Assembly (NCBI GenBank): GCA_036362985.1
Contig: JAYGXS010000009.1
Location: forward strand, 26,710,900 to 26,774,899
Origin: Ligula intestinalis
Lineage: Eukaryota > Platyhelminthes > Cestoda > Diphyllobothriidea > Diphyllobothriidae
Length of the DNA: 64,000 nucleotides
Direction: 5' to 3'
Below the pieces are notes generated by a model. That model did no database searches and was not told the DNA's origin. It was given only the letters and a program-made list of their open reading frames with translations. Below are positions 34,041 to 43,790 of the stretch, piece after piece; within the stretch, counting starts at the first letter, position 1, and every line of letters starts with the position of its first letter. The position numbers and the translations under genes are program-made.

Positions 34041-34515
34041 GTTTCTATGTGTTCCTAGTATATCTTCGACAATCTGAACCCGAACTGAATACCACGTCAC
34101 CTGAAAGCAAGAATTTATTTTTAAAAACAACGCTACTTACATTTTGTTAATACTATTTTAATAGCGGTAATTTGTAAGAATGTGTATGCAGGTGTCTGTG
34201 ACACACCGGCATGTACAATGGCACTGCCGGTTAGCCTCACCAAATGGGCTGAACAGTTCTTCAAGTGCACTCACTCAAGCACATTTGGACTAACAAAGAA
34301 GAAAAGGGTTTGGCTACTTTGCAGAATGAAATTGAAGAACCGCACAAGTGAAGCCAAAAGCAACTTTTAAGTCTGAATGACGGAAACGTGTGACAATTAG
34401 AACCTGCTCTGTTGAACGAGATGGAGAAGGCAGCTTCCAAGCTCTTGATCTGTACCCGAAAGCTGGACATATACTCATGGATATTTGAATTGCAGAGTAC
34501 GATTATTCGGGGCCG
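34041..34515. other. Spacer, no gene seen apart from the exon candidate that follows
   Basis: Unrecognised short frames only. Confidence 0.3.
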
Positions 34516-34521
34516 ACTCAC

Positions 34522-34592
34522 CTGCAATGACGGTGACGAAACCTGCACCCATAGCCTCATAACTTGCTCTGAGGGGCCAGCAGGTTTTTAAA
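34522..34592 (-). other. Candidate short exon with strong splice sites
   Basis: On the minus strand, TGTTCGAAAAAATTACAG precedes 71 bases ending TTGCAG and followed by GTGAGT, a perfect donor. One frame is fully open and reads LKTCWPLRASYEAMGAGFVT. The upstream frame contains a hydrophobic stretch (WCLGLLLLPVLTVCGI), so a membrane protein is conceivable. No family was recognised and no partner exon found; splice-site strength alone is weak evidence. Confidence 0.2.
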
Positions 34593-34728
34593 CTGTAATT
34601 TTTTCGAACAAAATAACAGTTAGTAATTATGCCACATACTGTCAGCACAGGTAATAGTAAGAGGCCAAGACACCACTGCTTCACCGATAATGTGGTGGCT
34701 AAAATATTCATATCAACTCCCGGAACGA

Positions 34729-34738
34729 TTATGAAAAT
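34729..34738. repeat. Target-site duplication, left copy (10 bp)
   Basis: TTATGAAAAT is repeated exactly at 34983-34992, on the other side of the mini foldback. Confidence 0.75.
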
Positions 34739-34982
34739 ATAGCCAATCGAGAAGAATATACGAGTTCCAGGCAGCAGTTCATAAGACGAAGATGTGATCA
34801 CTGGAACAAGGACTTTATTTTCCTGACGTTTCGGATTCCCTCGGGAATCCTTAATCATAGGTGATGATAATGCGACTGCGCATGACCATGACTGTATTAT
34901 CATCACCTATGATTAAGGATTCCCGAGGGAATCCGAAACGTCAGGAAAATAAAGTCCTTGTTCCAGTGATCGCATCTTCTTC
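34739..34982. mobile_element. Mini PLE foldback, family A, 244 bp, two mirrored ribozyme-like tails
   Basis: The left half is the family A tail on the minus strand (CGAGTTCCAGGCAGCAGTTC, then GATCACTGGAACAAGGAC, TGACGTTTCGGATTCCC), and the right half is the same tail on the plus strand. Arms of over 90 bases are near identical, with a loop of about 23 bases at 34876-34898. The hairpin arms GGATTCC/GGAATCC sit directly before GAAACGTC on each strand. The left tail runs to the full GCCAATCGAGAAG end; the right one stops at CTTCTTC. Exact 10-bp duplications flank it. There is no coding sequence at all. Confidence 0.85.
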
Positions 34983-34992
34983 TTATGAAAAT
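34983..34992. repeat. Target-site duplication, right copy (10 bp)
   Basis: Exact copy of 34729-34738. Confidence 0.75.
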
Positions 34993-35405
34993 GTTCTTTT
35001 GAAAGATTTACTCTATTTTGATCATTAATTTCTTTGGAAAGTAAAAAAATACAAATGATAATTGATTTCGACAATAATAGGTAGACTGCTTTTAACTTTT
35101 TCGATTCACTTCAGATAATTGGAGGGAAATTTCAGTTTGTACCTTCAAAATCCTTATTTGCTACACGCAATGGAAGTATACACAAAAGTTGCAAAAGGGA
35201 ACTTAAAACAACCGCAAAGGAACTAGGAAAAAAATATACTGACATAATACTTCAAGCCTTAGCAGCATCAGCACTCATATATACGATCACGTGTGTGGGT
35301 TACAGTATTTAGTTCACATACAAGTAAGCTATATTCAAGCGCCATAGTGTGCCCAGCTGGACAGCTTAAACATTCCATAAACAAACGTTACTTACATATT
35401 TCTAG
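34993..35405. other. AT-rich spacer, no gene seen
   Basis: No frame or repeat was supported. It may hold the 3' untranslated part of the LINE relic on the far side of the PLE insertion. Confidence 0.3.
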
Positions 35406-35417
35406 TAATATTATAAT
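35406..35417. repeat. Target-site duplication, left copy (12 bp)
   Basis: TAATATTATAAT is repeated exactly at 36504-36515. Confidence 0.8.
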
Positions 35418-35466
35418 TTCAGCGATGATACCCATGTAAGCATTGAGGAAGTCAAGTTAAGCGAAC

Positions 35467-35493
35467 GAACGTTTTCGATTAATTCATCATCAG
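35467..35493 (-). ncRNA. Hammerhead-like motif in left inverted end
   Basis: Minus strand: CTGATGA (35493-35487), a short AT hairpin region, then GAAAACGTTC (35476-35467). It mirrors the motif at 36456-36482. Confidence 0.5.
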
Positions 35494-35535
35494 GCATTAC
35501 AGTAATATAAGGGAGGGTAGAGTTAACGAAAGTTT

Positions 35536-36267
35536 ATGGAGGAACGTCCACCAAGACCGGAGGTACCGACGGCTGAGAAGAAAATCGTATTTCTTACACT
35601 GCCTTTTCAAGGTGATCCAGCAAGCGAACTTCTACAGCTTCGTCTGAACGCTGCAATCGCGCGTACATATCCAGCAGCAAAGTTAAGATTATTGTTCTCA
35701 AGCACTCCACTTCTTCGCCTTGAAGGCAAGGATAGACTGCCGTTCCAGACCACATCAATGTGTATCTACAACTTTACATGCTCCTGTGGGGCAAGTTACA
35801 TTGGTCGAACGATTAGACGTCTATCCAAGCGCATGATAGAGCATCACCCTGCGTGGCTAAACAGAGGCGAAACTAAGTCAATATCAAGCGCAATTCTGGC
35901 TCACTTGGTAGACAGCGGTCATCGGGTAGACGTCAACCAAGCATTTAGAGTCGTCTACAAAGTTCCGGCTAAACACTCTAAGTTCCTGCGTCAGCGGATA
36001 CTTGCGACGGCAGAAGCAGTCGCCATTCGCCTCACAAACCCAATTTTATGTGTGCAGAAAGCATTTGTAGCGGCCCTAAGGCTCCCGTGGCCAAAAGCCT
36101 TTTCAAAATCTGCCCTCACGCCTCTTACTACGCCGCGAAACAATGATGAGACAGCGGCATCAAACATCCAAAGGCCACTGACACAGTCTCAAGACGTTGA
36201 CAACTTGCGTCCTCACACAACCCAAAAAAAAAACCCGAGACGAGGACCACTGGATGACATGAACTAA
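35536..36267 (+). CDS. PLE-type GIY-YIG endonuclease, intact 243-codon frame
   Basis: The N-terminal 60 residues (KIVFLTLPFQGDPASELLQL and onward to LEGKDRLPFQ) are the linker that normally joins PLE reverse transcriptase to the endonuclease. Residues about 75-105 are the GIY-YIG core: CIYNFTCSCGASYIGRTIRR then KRMIEHHPAWL, with the Cys-x-Cys and Glu-His of the PLE subtype. An ILAHLVDSGHRVD block and the LRQRILATAEAVAIRL helix follow. The C-terminus is polar and low complexity. No RT domain precedes it; the ATG at 35536 sits at the inner edge of the left inverted end. There are no stops or frameshifts, which is unusual in this otherwise decayed landscape. The inferred role is DNA nicking at insertion sites; whether it is expressed is unknown. 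Confidence 0.8.
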   Translation: MEERPPRPEVPTAEKKIVFLTLPFQGDPASELLQLRLNAAIARTYPAAKLRLLFSSTPLLRLEGKDRLPFQTTSMCIYNFTCSCGASYIGRTIRRLSKRMIEHHPAWLNRGETKSISSAILAHLVDSGHRVDVNQAFRVVYKVPAKHSKFLRQRILATAEAVAIRLTNPILCVQKAFVAALRLPWPKAFSKSALTPLTTPRNNDETAASNIQRPLTQSQDVDNLRPHTTQKKNPRRGPLDDMN

Positions 36268-36455
36268 TTGTCTGACACCTTCCCCTTCCCCTCTCCCCCC
36301 ACCCCATTTCTCTGTCCCCAATTAAGACTAGAATCTGATCCCCTTGATCCCCCTTGATCCTTTTACACTTCTCCCCCCTCTCTCCCCCTTGTTACTACTG
36401 ATTGGTTTGCCTAAAACTTTCGTTAACTCTACCCTCCCTTATATTACTGTAATGC

Positions 36456-36482
36456 CTGATGATGAATTAATCGAAAACGTTC
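36456..36482 (+). ncRNA. Hammerhead-like motif in right inverted end
   Basis: CTGATGA at 36456-36462, TGAATTAATC, then GAAAACGTTC at 36473-36482. It lies 190 bases after the endonuclease stop, the same position as in other PLE copies here. Confidence 0.5.
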
Positions 36483-36503
36483 GTTCGCTTAACTTGACTT
36501 CCT

Positions 36504-36515
36504 TAATATTATAAT
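36504..36515. repeat. Target-site duplication, right copy (12 bp)
   Basis: Exact copy of 35406-35417. Confidence 0.8.
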
Positions 36516-37060
36516 GTTGCAATATTTGGAACGCTCGACATGAAGACGAGAGCAATCGAATGGCGCTGTCCTGCTGTCTCCAAAACTGATCTAGGTTCCC
36601 GCTTGAAGCTTTTACAAAGGCGTACATAAAAACATCCTCAGAGAAAGCATCCCACTTCCCAACCACTCTGTTGGAGAAGCAGAACCACCTTGTGTCAAGC
36701 CTAGCGCCAATCATGCGTACTTTGCGTGGATGACCTCGCAGGTTAACCGTTGCCACTAACTGGTGGAGGTTTCCTGATAAACGCCAGAAGTCCTGACCGT
36801 GGATGACGCGAAAAGTTTGCACTAGGTCACCTCGTAGCTGCCTTTAGAGCAAAAAAAGAGACTGAGAGTAGGGTGGTGAGCTCTACCATGTCACAAATTC
36901 GGTTGTACACCTTGAAACTTTTTCGTGGATGCTTGGTGGTCCATGTTTGGATAGCTAACTCCAGCGGTGACTGGATAATTTTTCTAAAGACTGTAGGGAA
37001 GCAGCCTCCCCTGAAGAGCAATAAAGCGTGTTCGATGAGATAACAAAGGACTGACATCAC
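36516..37060 (-). pseudogene. LINE reverse transcriptase C-terminal relic
   Basis: On the minus strand, about 36835-36560 encodes QTFRVIHGQDFW, then LRGHPRKVRMIGARLDTRWF, CFSNRVVGKWDAFSEDV and a final helix ending LDQFW. This is the characteristic C-terminal wording of non-LTR retrotransposon polyproteins (RGH...LDxRxxFFSNRVVxxWNxLP). Upstream, 37060-36835 reads PRKSFKVYNRICDM and similar, in a shifted frame. It is truncated and frameshifted. The RT-less PLE inserted just beyond its 3' end. Confidence 0.72.
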
Positions 37061-38340
37061 CTTGATGGGACAAAGCCACCGTTCCCTCTAATTTGTATCA
37101 AAGGCTGATAAGCCGTTTTCGTTTTGTTGAGGTCTTATAGGCAAAAGCAAGAAATTGCAGAAAACTGCCGTTGGTAATTAATACATGCATAAAAGCTCGG
37201 GTCTGCCAAGCACTGTACCGCAAGGCAGGGCTGTAAATCTTACAGAAAACAGGGTAGTCATATCAGTATCAATAGATTTTAGGGAGATGTAGGTGGGTTG
37301 CCTTTGAGATCCCTGTTTGTACATGTATTTTGTGGTAGCAGAAAAATCTTACTGCAGTTTGTTGACGCGGCCAATTGACATGAGCCAATGAGGTGGAACA
37401 TAGTTAGGAACAGAGAAAAGACAGTGAACATCCTCCTTTGGATTTTTTTAAGAGAAAAGGCTGTCATTCTCGGGCAAAGGGTCCAACGGGGAGAGGAACA
37501 TCACAGAGGTTACCGGGATCATCACCGAAGTGTGGAAGAAGCGGATAGATACTGTGGCAGCTGTCTCAATGTCCTCACGACGCCCGCCAGGTCTGACCTA
37601 GTGGCTGCTCTAGTGTCTCCTTTTTCACTTTCCGTCCGAACGGCCCCCACAGGCTTGTTAACTAACAGACGCTCCACCAAAGCACGGCCGCCCCAGACTT
37701 AACCTCAGCATAGTCAAGGTCACATGTGCAGGCAGCGTGCGTCTACTGCGCATCGGCCAGCCTGCCTTTTCACGCATAGTTCCTCGGGTTAATGTTCCCC
37801 TGTCTGGCCCGTGACCTGCCCAAGCCGACATGCCCCACGCACTCCCGCATCCTGACACAAACGATGGCAAACGCATTCACAACACACCGCTTAAGACAAG
37901 CTCCCAGAAGGGCAGCTTTATCTCTCGCAAGCAAACAGTCTCGTCACGGCCACTTGCCTTGTGTACGAATAATTTAGTCCTAACATTTGACTGCTTTCTC
38001 CTATCAGACATAATTCTCATAGTGTAGTGGTTATATTAGACCACACATACTAGACCGCTACAATACCCTCTTGCTGACTGCAGAGTCTCCCAACAAGGTT
38101 GCGAACACTGAGATATCCTCCCAGGTCGTTGACAGTCCGCTGCGGGTGCAACAAAGGGAGAGAGTTTGGGGGCCGCGTGGATTATGGCTACCAGGTTCGG
38201 CTGATGTGATCGCTGATGGGGTCATCGCGGTATGCATATAGTCAAGTAGGGAAGACCGTGGAGACCTTTTAATGTGAATTATGGTGAAAGAGCGTAAGCC
38301 CTAGGTTTTCATAAATAAAAATAATATATAAAATAATTTT
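37061..38340. other. Intergenic with a GC-rich block, no gene seen
   Basis: Base composition rises sharply between about 37480 and 37930 and again at 38090-38230. Open frames there (up to 104 codons) are a by-product of low stop-codon density and have no recognisable domains. These blocks may be old repeats. Confidence 0.35.
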
Positions 38341-38368
38341 GCTAGAATGTAGCAAGTAGTATTATAGT

Positions 38369-38821
38369 ATGAAGATTTTAGCCGTCATGTCCGGCGGTCA
38401 GAAGTTAGGTCAACTTTCCGTAAAACTTTATGCTATGAGTTTAGTAGCATCGTTATTTCAGATTAGGAGTGACTCGTTTGGTGGCTCCGAGTCTGGTACC
38501 AGCATAGTCTGTATGAAGTTCTTCTACCCACTCAGGAACGGTTTTAGTAACCTGCTTGCCGCTGCCTCAATCGTAGACAGCAGACTCTGTCCAAGGGCTT
38601 TTAGCAAGTATCAAAATTACCTGCTAAATCACACCGATGGCTCCTGTGGGATCTACCCTACGCACGATCATAGGGCTTTTACGTTTCTTTACTTGTCCGT
38701 TTCCTACCCCTGCCAGCTAAACGCCGACTGCGGAGCAGGTAAAGGAAGAAATGTGCATGGAAGTGGTCTTGACTGGCAGTTTTCTTGGCTCTCTCTCTCT
38801 CTCCGGTTAGGATGCGAGTAG
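38369..38821 (+). other. Unrecognised open frame, 150 codons
   Basis: Starts ATG at 38369 (MKILAVMSGGQKLGQL) and remains open for 453 bases. The translation is Ser- and Cys-rich and shows no domain I know. No splice sites or neighbours support it. Length makes it slightly better than chance in this AT-rich region, no more. Confidence 0.2.
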
Positions 38822-39141
38822 TCGTGAACAAGACATGGGCATCAGCTGCTGGAAAGGTGCTCTGTGCCGTTTGACTTAGTTGCCTTCTTCAAACGTCATT
38901 AGGAGCATCCCCTTGAAGCGGGACCCGAGTGAGAAGTCGTTTCTTACCTCTCATTAGCACCAGGGCTTTGGTGGTCTTTCAGCCATGTTCTTCGAAATGA
39001 ATTGACGAAGATACTCAAGCCGTTGAAAAATACTTTTTCACAATCGTAAGCCCTTCATCAGTGTTATCAGTCGAACAGATCGTTTTTGTCCTTTGCGCCA
39101 AACAGCGCACTAAGCTACAAAACCCCCAGAAGTTATATTTG

Positions 39142-39257
39142 TATTGCAGGTATCACATATATTCACTCACGAACGTGCGGACACCGATACAATTGGCTTC
39201 CCGAAGTAAACAGACTTCATGTGGTGACGAGGGGTCCCGAAACGGGCGACCACCTGC
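39142..39257 (+). repeat. Direct repeat unit 1 (about 116 bp)
   Basis: Shares CACATATATTCACTCACGAA, CACCGATACAATTGGCTTCC and AGTAAACAGACTTC with 39512-39627 in the same order, at roughly 85 percent similarity by eye. Confidence 0.7.
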
Positions 39258-39511
39258 CAGGCCGGTGCCGACCAAGTCATAATAGCAGAGAGAGATGACA
39301 GCCTTTAGGGGGTAACTTGATACAGAACTGTTTCGGGCATATTTGTCTTCATTCAGCCAAGCATAACCCTGACCACCAGCTGGGTCGGACAAAACAAACA
39401 TACGCACTCACAGACAGCGCAGCTGGTCCACCACTGGGGTCTATCAGATGAGTCATAAGCACTCCATCGAACCTCAGTTCATCAGTGCCTCGCCACCTGC
39501 TATTTTTACTG

Positions 39512-39627
39512 TCACTGCAGGCCTGGTATATATTCACTCAGGGATCTGCAAACACCGATCCAATTGGCTTCCCAAAGTAAACAAACTTCGTATGAGTGGT
39601 AGGGATCTCAAACAGGTGGCCACCTTA
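39512..39627 (+). repeat. Direct repeat unit 2 (about 116 bp)
   Basis: Second copy of 39142-39257, 370 bases downstream: TATATATTCACTCAGGGA, CACCGATCCAATTGGCTTCC, AGTAAACAAACTTC. The two may be long terminal parts of one old element or dispersed copies. Confidence 0.7.
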
Positions 39628-40377
39628 TGAAACGATGCGATATATGTGTTAGTGGGACACAACGCTCACACCCTCCTATTACCAAAATTAGTTGTCATTC
39701 GGTGCAAAAAAAGATGGGTGTGCAAACGCCACCACTTACTTACAAATGTGTCATCCGGCGGGATGACGCAGAAAGGAACAATAAGGTTACTATGGGGACC
39801 ACCTTGGCTTCTGTCATCTACCACATGCCTAATCGCCAAATTCTCGTTTGCCTGAATTATGAATGACACCGTTTGCAGACACCTGACTCCACCCCGCCCA
39901 CCACGGGAGCTGCTGTGAAAGCCTTTTATTTCCCCTTGCAAAAAGACTGTAGCAGTAGTAGAGGGGATGGTTACATTCTCTGGCGTCAGTAGGCGTTATG
40001 TTGCGCAAGTCGGGGCACTTTTGCTGTGAGAACGACAGGCATCTTTACTGTCAGCATAAAGTACTGTTTGACTGCGAAAGCAACTGACGGACCCCTCTGG
40101 CAACTGCAAGCTTCCACAATTTAACCACTTATATTTCCTCCAACCAAGAGACTACATTCAAGCATTCCAGATACGTTTGGCCATAGTCCTGGGGAAGGTA
40201 ACGTGTACGGAGATACTTAAAATCATATTTAGCTCGGTTTACAATAAATTCCCTCTGGGAATTCACAGCGGTGAAAAGAGGACTTAAGTCATTAACAGTC
40301 ACCGAAAGCGCGCTCTTGTGTGTGGGACTATGCGACTACTAAAAAGCCTTGCTAAATATGAAAACTGCTTATTTATT
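39628..40377. other. Intergenic, no gene seen
   Basis: Overlapping 70-90-codon frames on both strands at 39627-39941 are unrecognised. Confidence 0.3.
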
Positions 40378-40640
40378 TACCATACTGGAAGCACAGGTTC
40401 TAGCCAAAAGCCAGGGCACGCGTGCTTCGGCGATATTCTGTCACTGCATGGCATAGCTGCGAGGGCTGCTGCGGCCCATCAGGGGGTTCCCCAGCATTTC
40501 CAGCTGCTTGTGCTTTCTGGTAGATACTCCGGCTTTGAAATTGTAGCCTTTAAATTTTTCTCTGAAAGTGATCTCTAACTTGGAGTTCGTTGGGATATTT
40601 AGGGTCTATAGGCGCAAGTTTGAGAATATTGACGAAGTAT
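40378..40640 (+). repeat. Dispersed repeat R3, copy a
   Basis: GGAAGCACAGGTTCTAGCCA, CGGCGATATTCTGTCACTGC and the following CATAGCTGCGAGG parallel GGCAGCACAGGTAGTAGTTA, CGCCGATATTCTGCCACTGC and CAAAGCTGCAAGG at 61970-62110. GGGTCTATAGGCGCA occurs near both, at 40602 and 61866. Confidence 0.55.
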
Positions 40641-41084
40641 GCGTGTCTGAGCTACCCATGCTGCCATTATGGCAAATAGATACATAGATTGCATGACTGA
40701 GAGCTTGTTGGCAGCTTGAGGATATTACGCGGTTTTCCTGCAATGGTTGATGGACTTCAAAATGATCGAAAATTTTGGTTTTCACCTATAGACCCGTGTC
40801 TTGTAGTTTTGCTACTGCTATTTGAGCGGTATGTGGTCTATCGTTTTTGGGCAATGGAATAGCAGTTTATCGGTTGATCGATCCAGACTGTTTTCCTCCG
40901 AGTTTTGGATAATTTGGCCCAGCTGGCTGCAATATACTTCTGCCATGAGCGATGTGCCAGGTTTCAAGGAATCCTAATGAACCACGCTTTCACTAGATCA
41001 CCAAACACTCACCATATGCTTCTTTTGATGGGTTGTGCTTTGGTGGCTTGTTCCCGTCCAACCACTATTCTAAACTGATAGAAG
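40641..41084. other. Intergenic, no gene seen
   Basis: No supported feature. Confidence 0.3.
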
Positions 41085-41465
41085 CGAATATGCGAGTTCC
41101 AGGTAGCAGTTTGTAAGAAGAAGATGCGATTGCTGGAACAAGAAGTTTATTTTCCCGGCATTTCGGATTCTGTCGAGAACCCTTAATCAATTACTGACTC
41201 GGACGCGGAATGCAAAGCTATCACCGCCCCAATTACGACACCCAGCGGTGGTTACGGGGGCTGATAATTTTAGTGTGCATCCGGTCACGTGGCCACTGCG
41301 AACTATAACTACTGCGCAATTTGTGCATATATCACCCTAATCTGTGCCTGTATCCGCTTAATCTATGGTTACCTATAATTAAAAGTTCTCGACAGAATCC
41401 GAAACGTCAAGCAAATAAACATCTTGTTCCAGCGATCGCTGTTTCTCCTTCTGGACTTTGCTGAA
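41085..41465. mobile_element. PLE foldback, family A (diverged)
   Basis: The left arm has the family A tail on the minus strand (ATATGCGAGTTCCAGGTAGC, GATGCGATTGCTGGAACAAG, GGCATTTCGGATTCTGTCG). The right arm has it on the plus strand (AAAAGTTCTCGACAGAATCC, GAAACGTCAAGC, CATCTTGTTCCAGCGATCGC). The interior shares GCGGTGGTTACGGG and GTGCATCCGGTCACGTGG with other copies. Both hairpins have substitutions. No clear target duplication was found. Confidence 0.65.
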
Positions 41466-41482
41466 CGTTTAATGTTATCACA

Positions 41483-41770
41483 TTATATCCACTTCTCCCG
41501 AAACGTTACAGTATGTCTCAAACATGAATATTTAATCTGACGAGAAAGCAACATCCTGTGGGCTTCTAAACGTTGTTGGTGCTCTATTTCATGCAAGCTT
41601 TGTAAAACCCACACATCCACGTCCTTCACCTCGCGGAGTTCAGGTAGGCAAGTCAATATTGAGATGGATCTCACTCGATGATGCCGTTCCGTTCGACTTC
41701 ATCTACCTTTGATTTTGGCTCATTCGTGAAGTCGGAGTCACCTGAATTAAATTCCGCAAACCAACTTGAT
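41483..41770 (-). other. Weak exon candidate, helical peptide
   Basis: The minus strand has two short protein-like open stretches: EFNSGDSDFTNEPKSKVDEV near 41752-41693, preceded by an AG, and then LPELREVKDVDVWVLQSLHE with further charged helical sequence (41674-41520). They are in different frames and I cannot define matching splice sites. No family was recognised. Confidence 0.12.
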
Positions 41771-42669
41771 ACTGTCTACTGTGTAGTAACATAAGAGTAG
41801 AAATACCTTATGAATATTCCGAGCTGTTTCGACGCTGTATTTCTTACTTTTAGACTTTTTCATTTCCAAAAATAAATAGCAACACTGATTTTTTATTGTG
41901 CAAAATGATTTCAAAGAAGGAAATATGTGCGGCAGATTTCCAGCAGCAAACAAAATAATGCCACAGTATAATAACGAACTGAAAGGAATAACCGTCAAAT
42001 TTGACCATAGGACTCACTAAAAAATTAATATTTGATGAGCCAATTACTAAACAAGCCAAAGATATAAGTGCCGATGACAAGGCAAACGATGTCTGAGATA
42101 GTCGAATCGAAATTATTTTTCGTCGTTAGTCAGCAGTACATTGGTTTACATCTCGACTCTCCTAGCCTAGATTGAGTAGGGCTGGCTTCGAAGGCAAAAA
42201 TGCCCAAATTGATCGTCCCAGTCTCCTACCACCCGTCACGCCCACCTTTTACGGCAAAACACATCGATTGCTAATGGTCCTTTTACGTCACCAGACCGCA
42301 CCTTGCAGTCAAAACAGAGTGCTTCAGCTCCGTTCTGGACAGATGGCTAATCACCACTCTCGTGACCATAGGAAGGAACAAACATGCGCAGTACATGCGA
42401 ATATCATTAACTAGAAACTTTCAGCCTCATATCTAAGGCTATTTTTTGAAGTCGCCTGGGTGCTGCTATTTTACTTTAATTCGATAAGCGTACGCGAGCA
42501 CATTGAGCAAAGTATAACAGTCAGCTCTATGTTTGCGTTTTGCATAATTTTCGCATAGCTAGTTAAAATAAGTTGAAGTAGCTACGTACAGGTACGGTGA
42601 CAGTCATTTCAAAGAACCCAGATTACTAATTTATTTAAATACCTATCGACTGTACGGGCACGTTTTGTC
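41771..42669. other. AT-rich intergenic, no gene seen
   Basis: Unrecognised short frames only. Confidence 0.3.
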
Positions 42670-43020
42670 CTCACGGCAGGTATGACAGTTCGACCGTACG
42701 CGTCACTGCAAGGTGACACAGGGACGGTGATCTGCGTTTGAGTTAGAGTATAATGGCGGCAGAATTGTATAGCATCTACCGCACTCTCTCCTCCTCTCCC
42801 GCCTGGGCCAGGTGCCATAACCAAGTCAAGAAGACTAGAGAAGGCGCATGGGGATGGCGTGGCCGGAACCGGTCCTAAAAGTGCCGCCACAATCGGCTCG
42901 GATCCCACGATGTGGGAGTGCCATAGAGGCCAAAGTAAGAAAGAGCCATTGCAGCTTGGCTCTTCGTCCGCCAATCGGCCAACCCTGACAACCACATTCT
43001 GGGCAAATTTCCAGTCTTTC
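42670..43020 (+). repeat. Dispersed repeat R2, copy c
   Basis: Shares AGCATCTACCGCACTCTCTC, CCTGGGCCAGGTGCCATAA, CAAGTCAAGAAGACTAGAG, TGTGGGAGTGCCATAGAGG and CTTCGTCCGCCAATCGGCC with copy a at 21128-21540, in the same order. The 128-codon frame on the opposite strand is an artefact of this repeat. Confidence 0.65.
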
Positions 43021-43387
43021 TGGAACCCTTAAATTTGATTGAACGAATCAGAAAAGTAGTCGGGTCTAAAAAGACTCGGTTAAAAGTTTAAATGTATGGT
43101 GGCTTGCTTTACGTGGATGTCATATATGCTTATGAAGGAATATTTATATCGTAGAATTTGATTCTGAGAGAACACGTACTTGCAAAAACCGGAAGTTTGG
43201 AAAACCTCCTCCAGGGCTATGCTTCTTAACCACGAAACTTGCCCTCCCTTGGTGTACTGTCGATGCACTATCTCATGAAACGTTAGTCGAAATTTGAAGT
43301 TTTTTTTCGATGAAAAATTATTTCTTTAACCGATCTATTATATTAGTTATTTTACAGCATAATCACAAGATATTTTAGGCTCTTCGG

Positions 43388-43790
43388 GATGCCGACTTTT
43401 GCGCAAGTTCATTTCTAGCCGTCTTCAAAAAAAGGCCCTGTCCAATATGACCACTGAGGTGGTATGCATTTCCCGTTGATTTTCAATGCCCTTAGAAAAG
43501 CAAATATTTTTTTAGGAAAGGTGCATAAGATGTTTTTTCTTGTACTCATTTTGTGGCAAATTAAGTCTTTTCCATGTTTTTACTTTCTGGTTGCAAAGTT
43601 TTTAATTATGAGTATTTTTAAGACCACAAAATATTCATTCGTAAGGCATCGTACCTTTCCATTTAGTAGTGCTGCTTGTAAATTGTGCAACATTGTCCAT
43701 AACTATAACAGTATGTTTGGGAGTATAAAGCTTCCCGTCAATAAGCATACATAAATGCCTATATATACAGTTTATAATTTGGTTCAAAAG
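43388..43790 (+). repeat. Dispersed repeat R1, copy b (diverged)
   Basis: Begins GGGATGCCGACTTTTGCGCA, then TTCATTTCTAGCCGTCTT, TGGTATGCATTT and TTCTTGTACTCATTTTGTGG, in the order of R1 at 14632 and 57322. The embedded 96-codon frame is hydrophobic and AT-driven, not a supported gene. Confidence 0.5.

Larger units (their letters stand above)
35418..36503 (+). mobile_element. RT-less PLE with inverted ends and intact GIY-YIG frame
   Basis: The element is flanked by exact 12-bp duplications. Inverted ends of about 88 bases (35447-35535 and 36416-36502) are nearly identical: AAGTCAAGTTAAGCGAACG at the outside and TAACGAAAGT at the inside. Each carries the hammerhead-like order CTGATGATGAATTAATC then GAAAACGTTC. 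The left end has about 28 extra bases beyond the inverted part, as in the mini foldbacks. Between the ends is only the endonuclease frame 35536-36267. The element is compact and could be complete as a non-autonomous unit. Confidence 0.85.

Noticed and set aside
34475..34906. 143-codon minus-strand frame as one gene
   Set aside because: Its first third is the family A PLE tail of the mini foldback; only the part after 34738 could be native, and that is better treated as a splice-bounded candidate.
42609..42995. 128-codon minus-strand frame
   Set aside because: It lies on dispersed repeat R2, whose other copies do not keep the frame.
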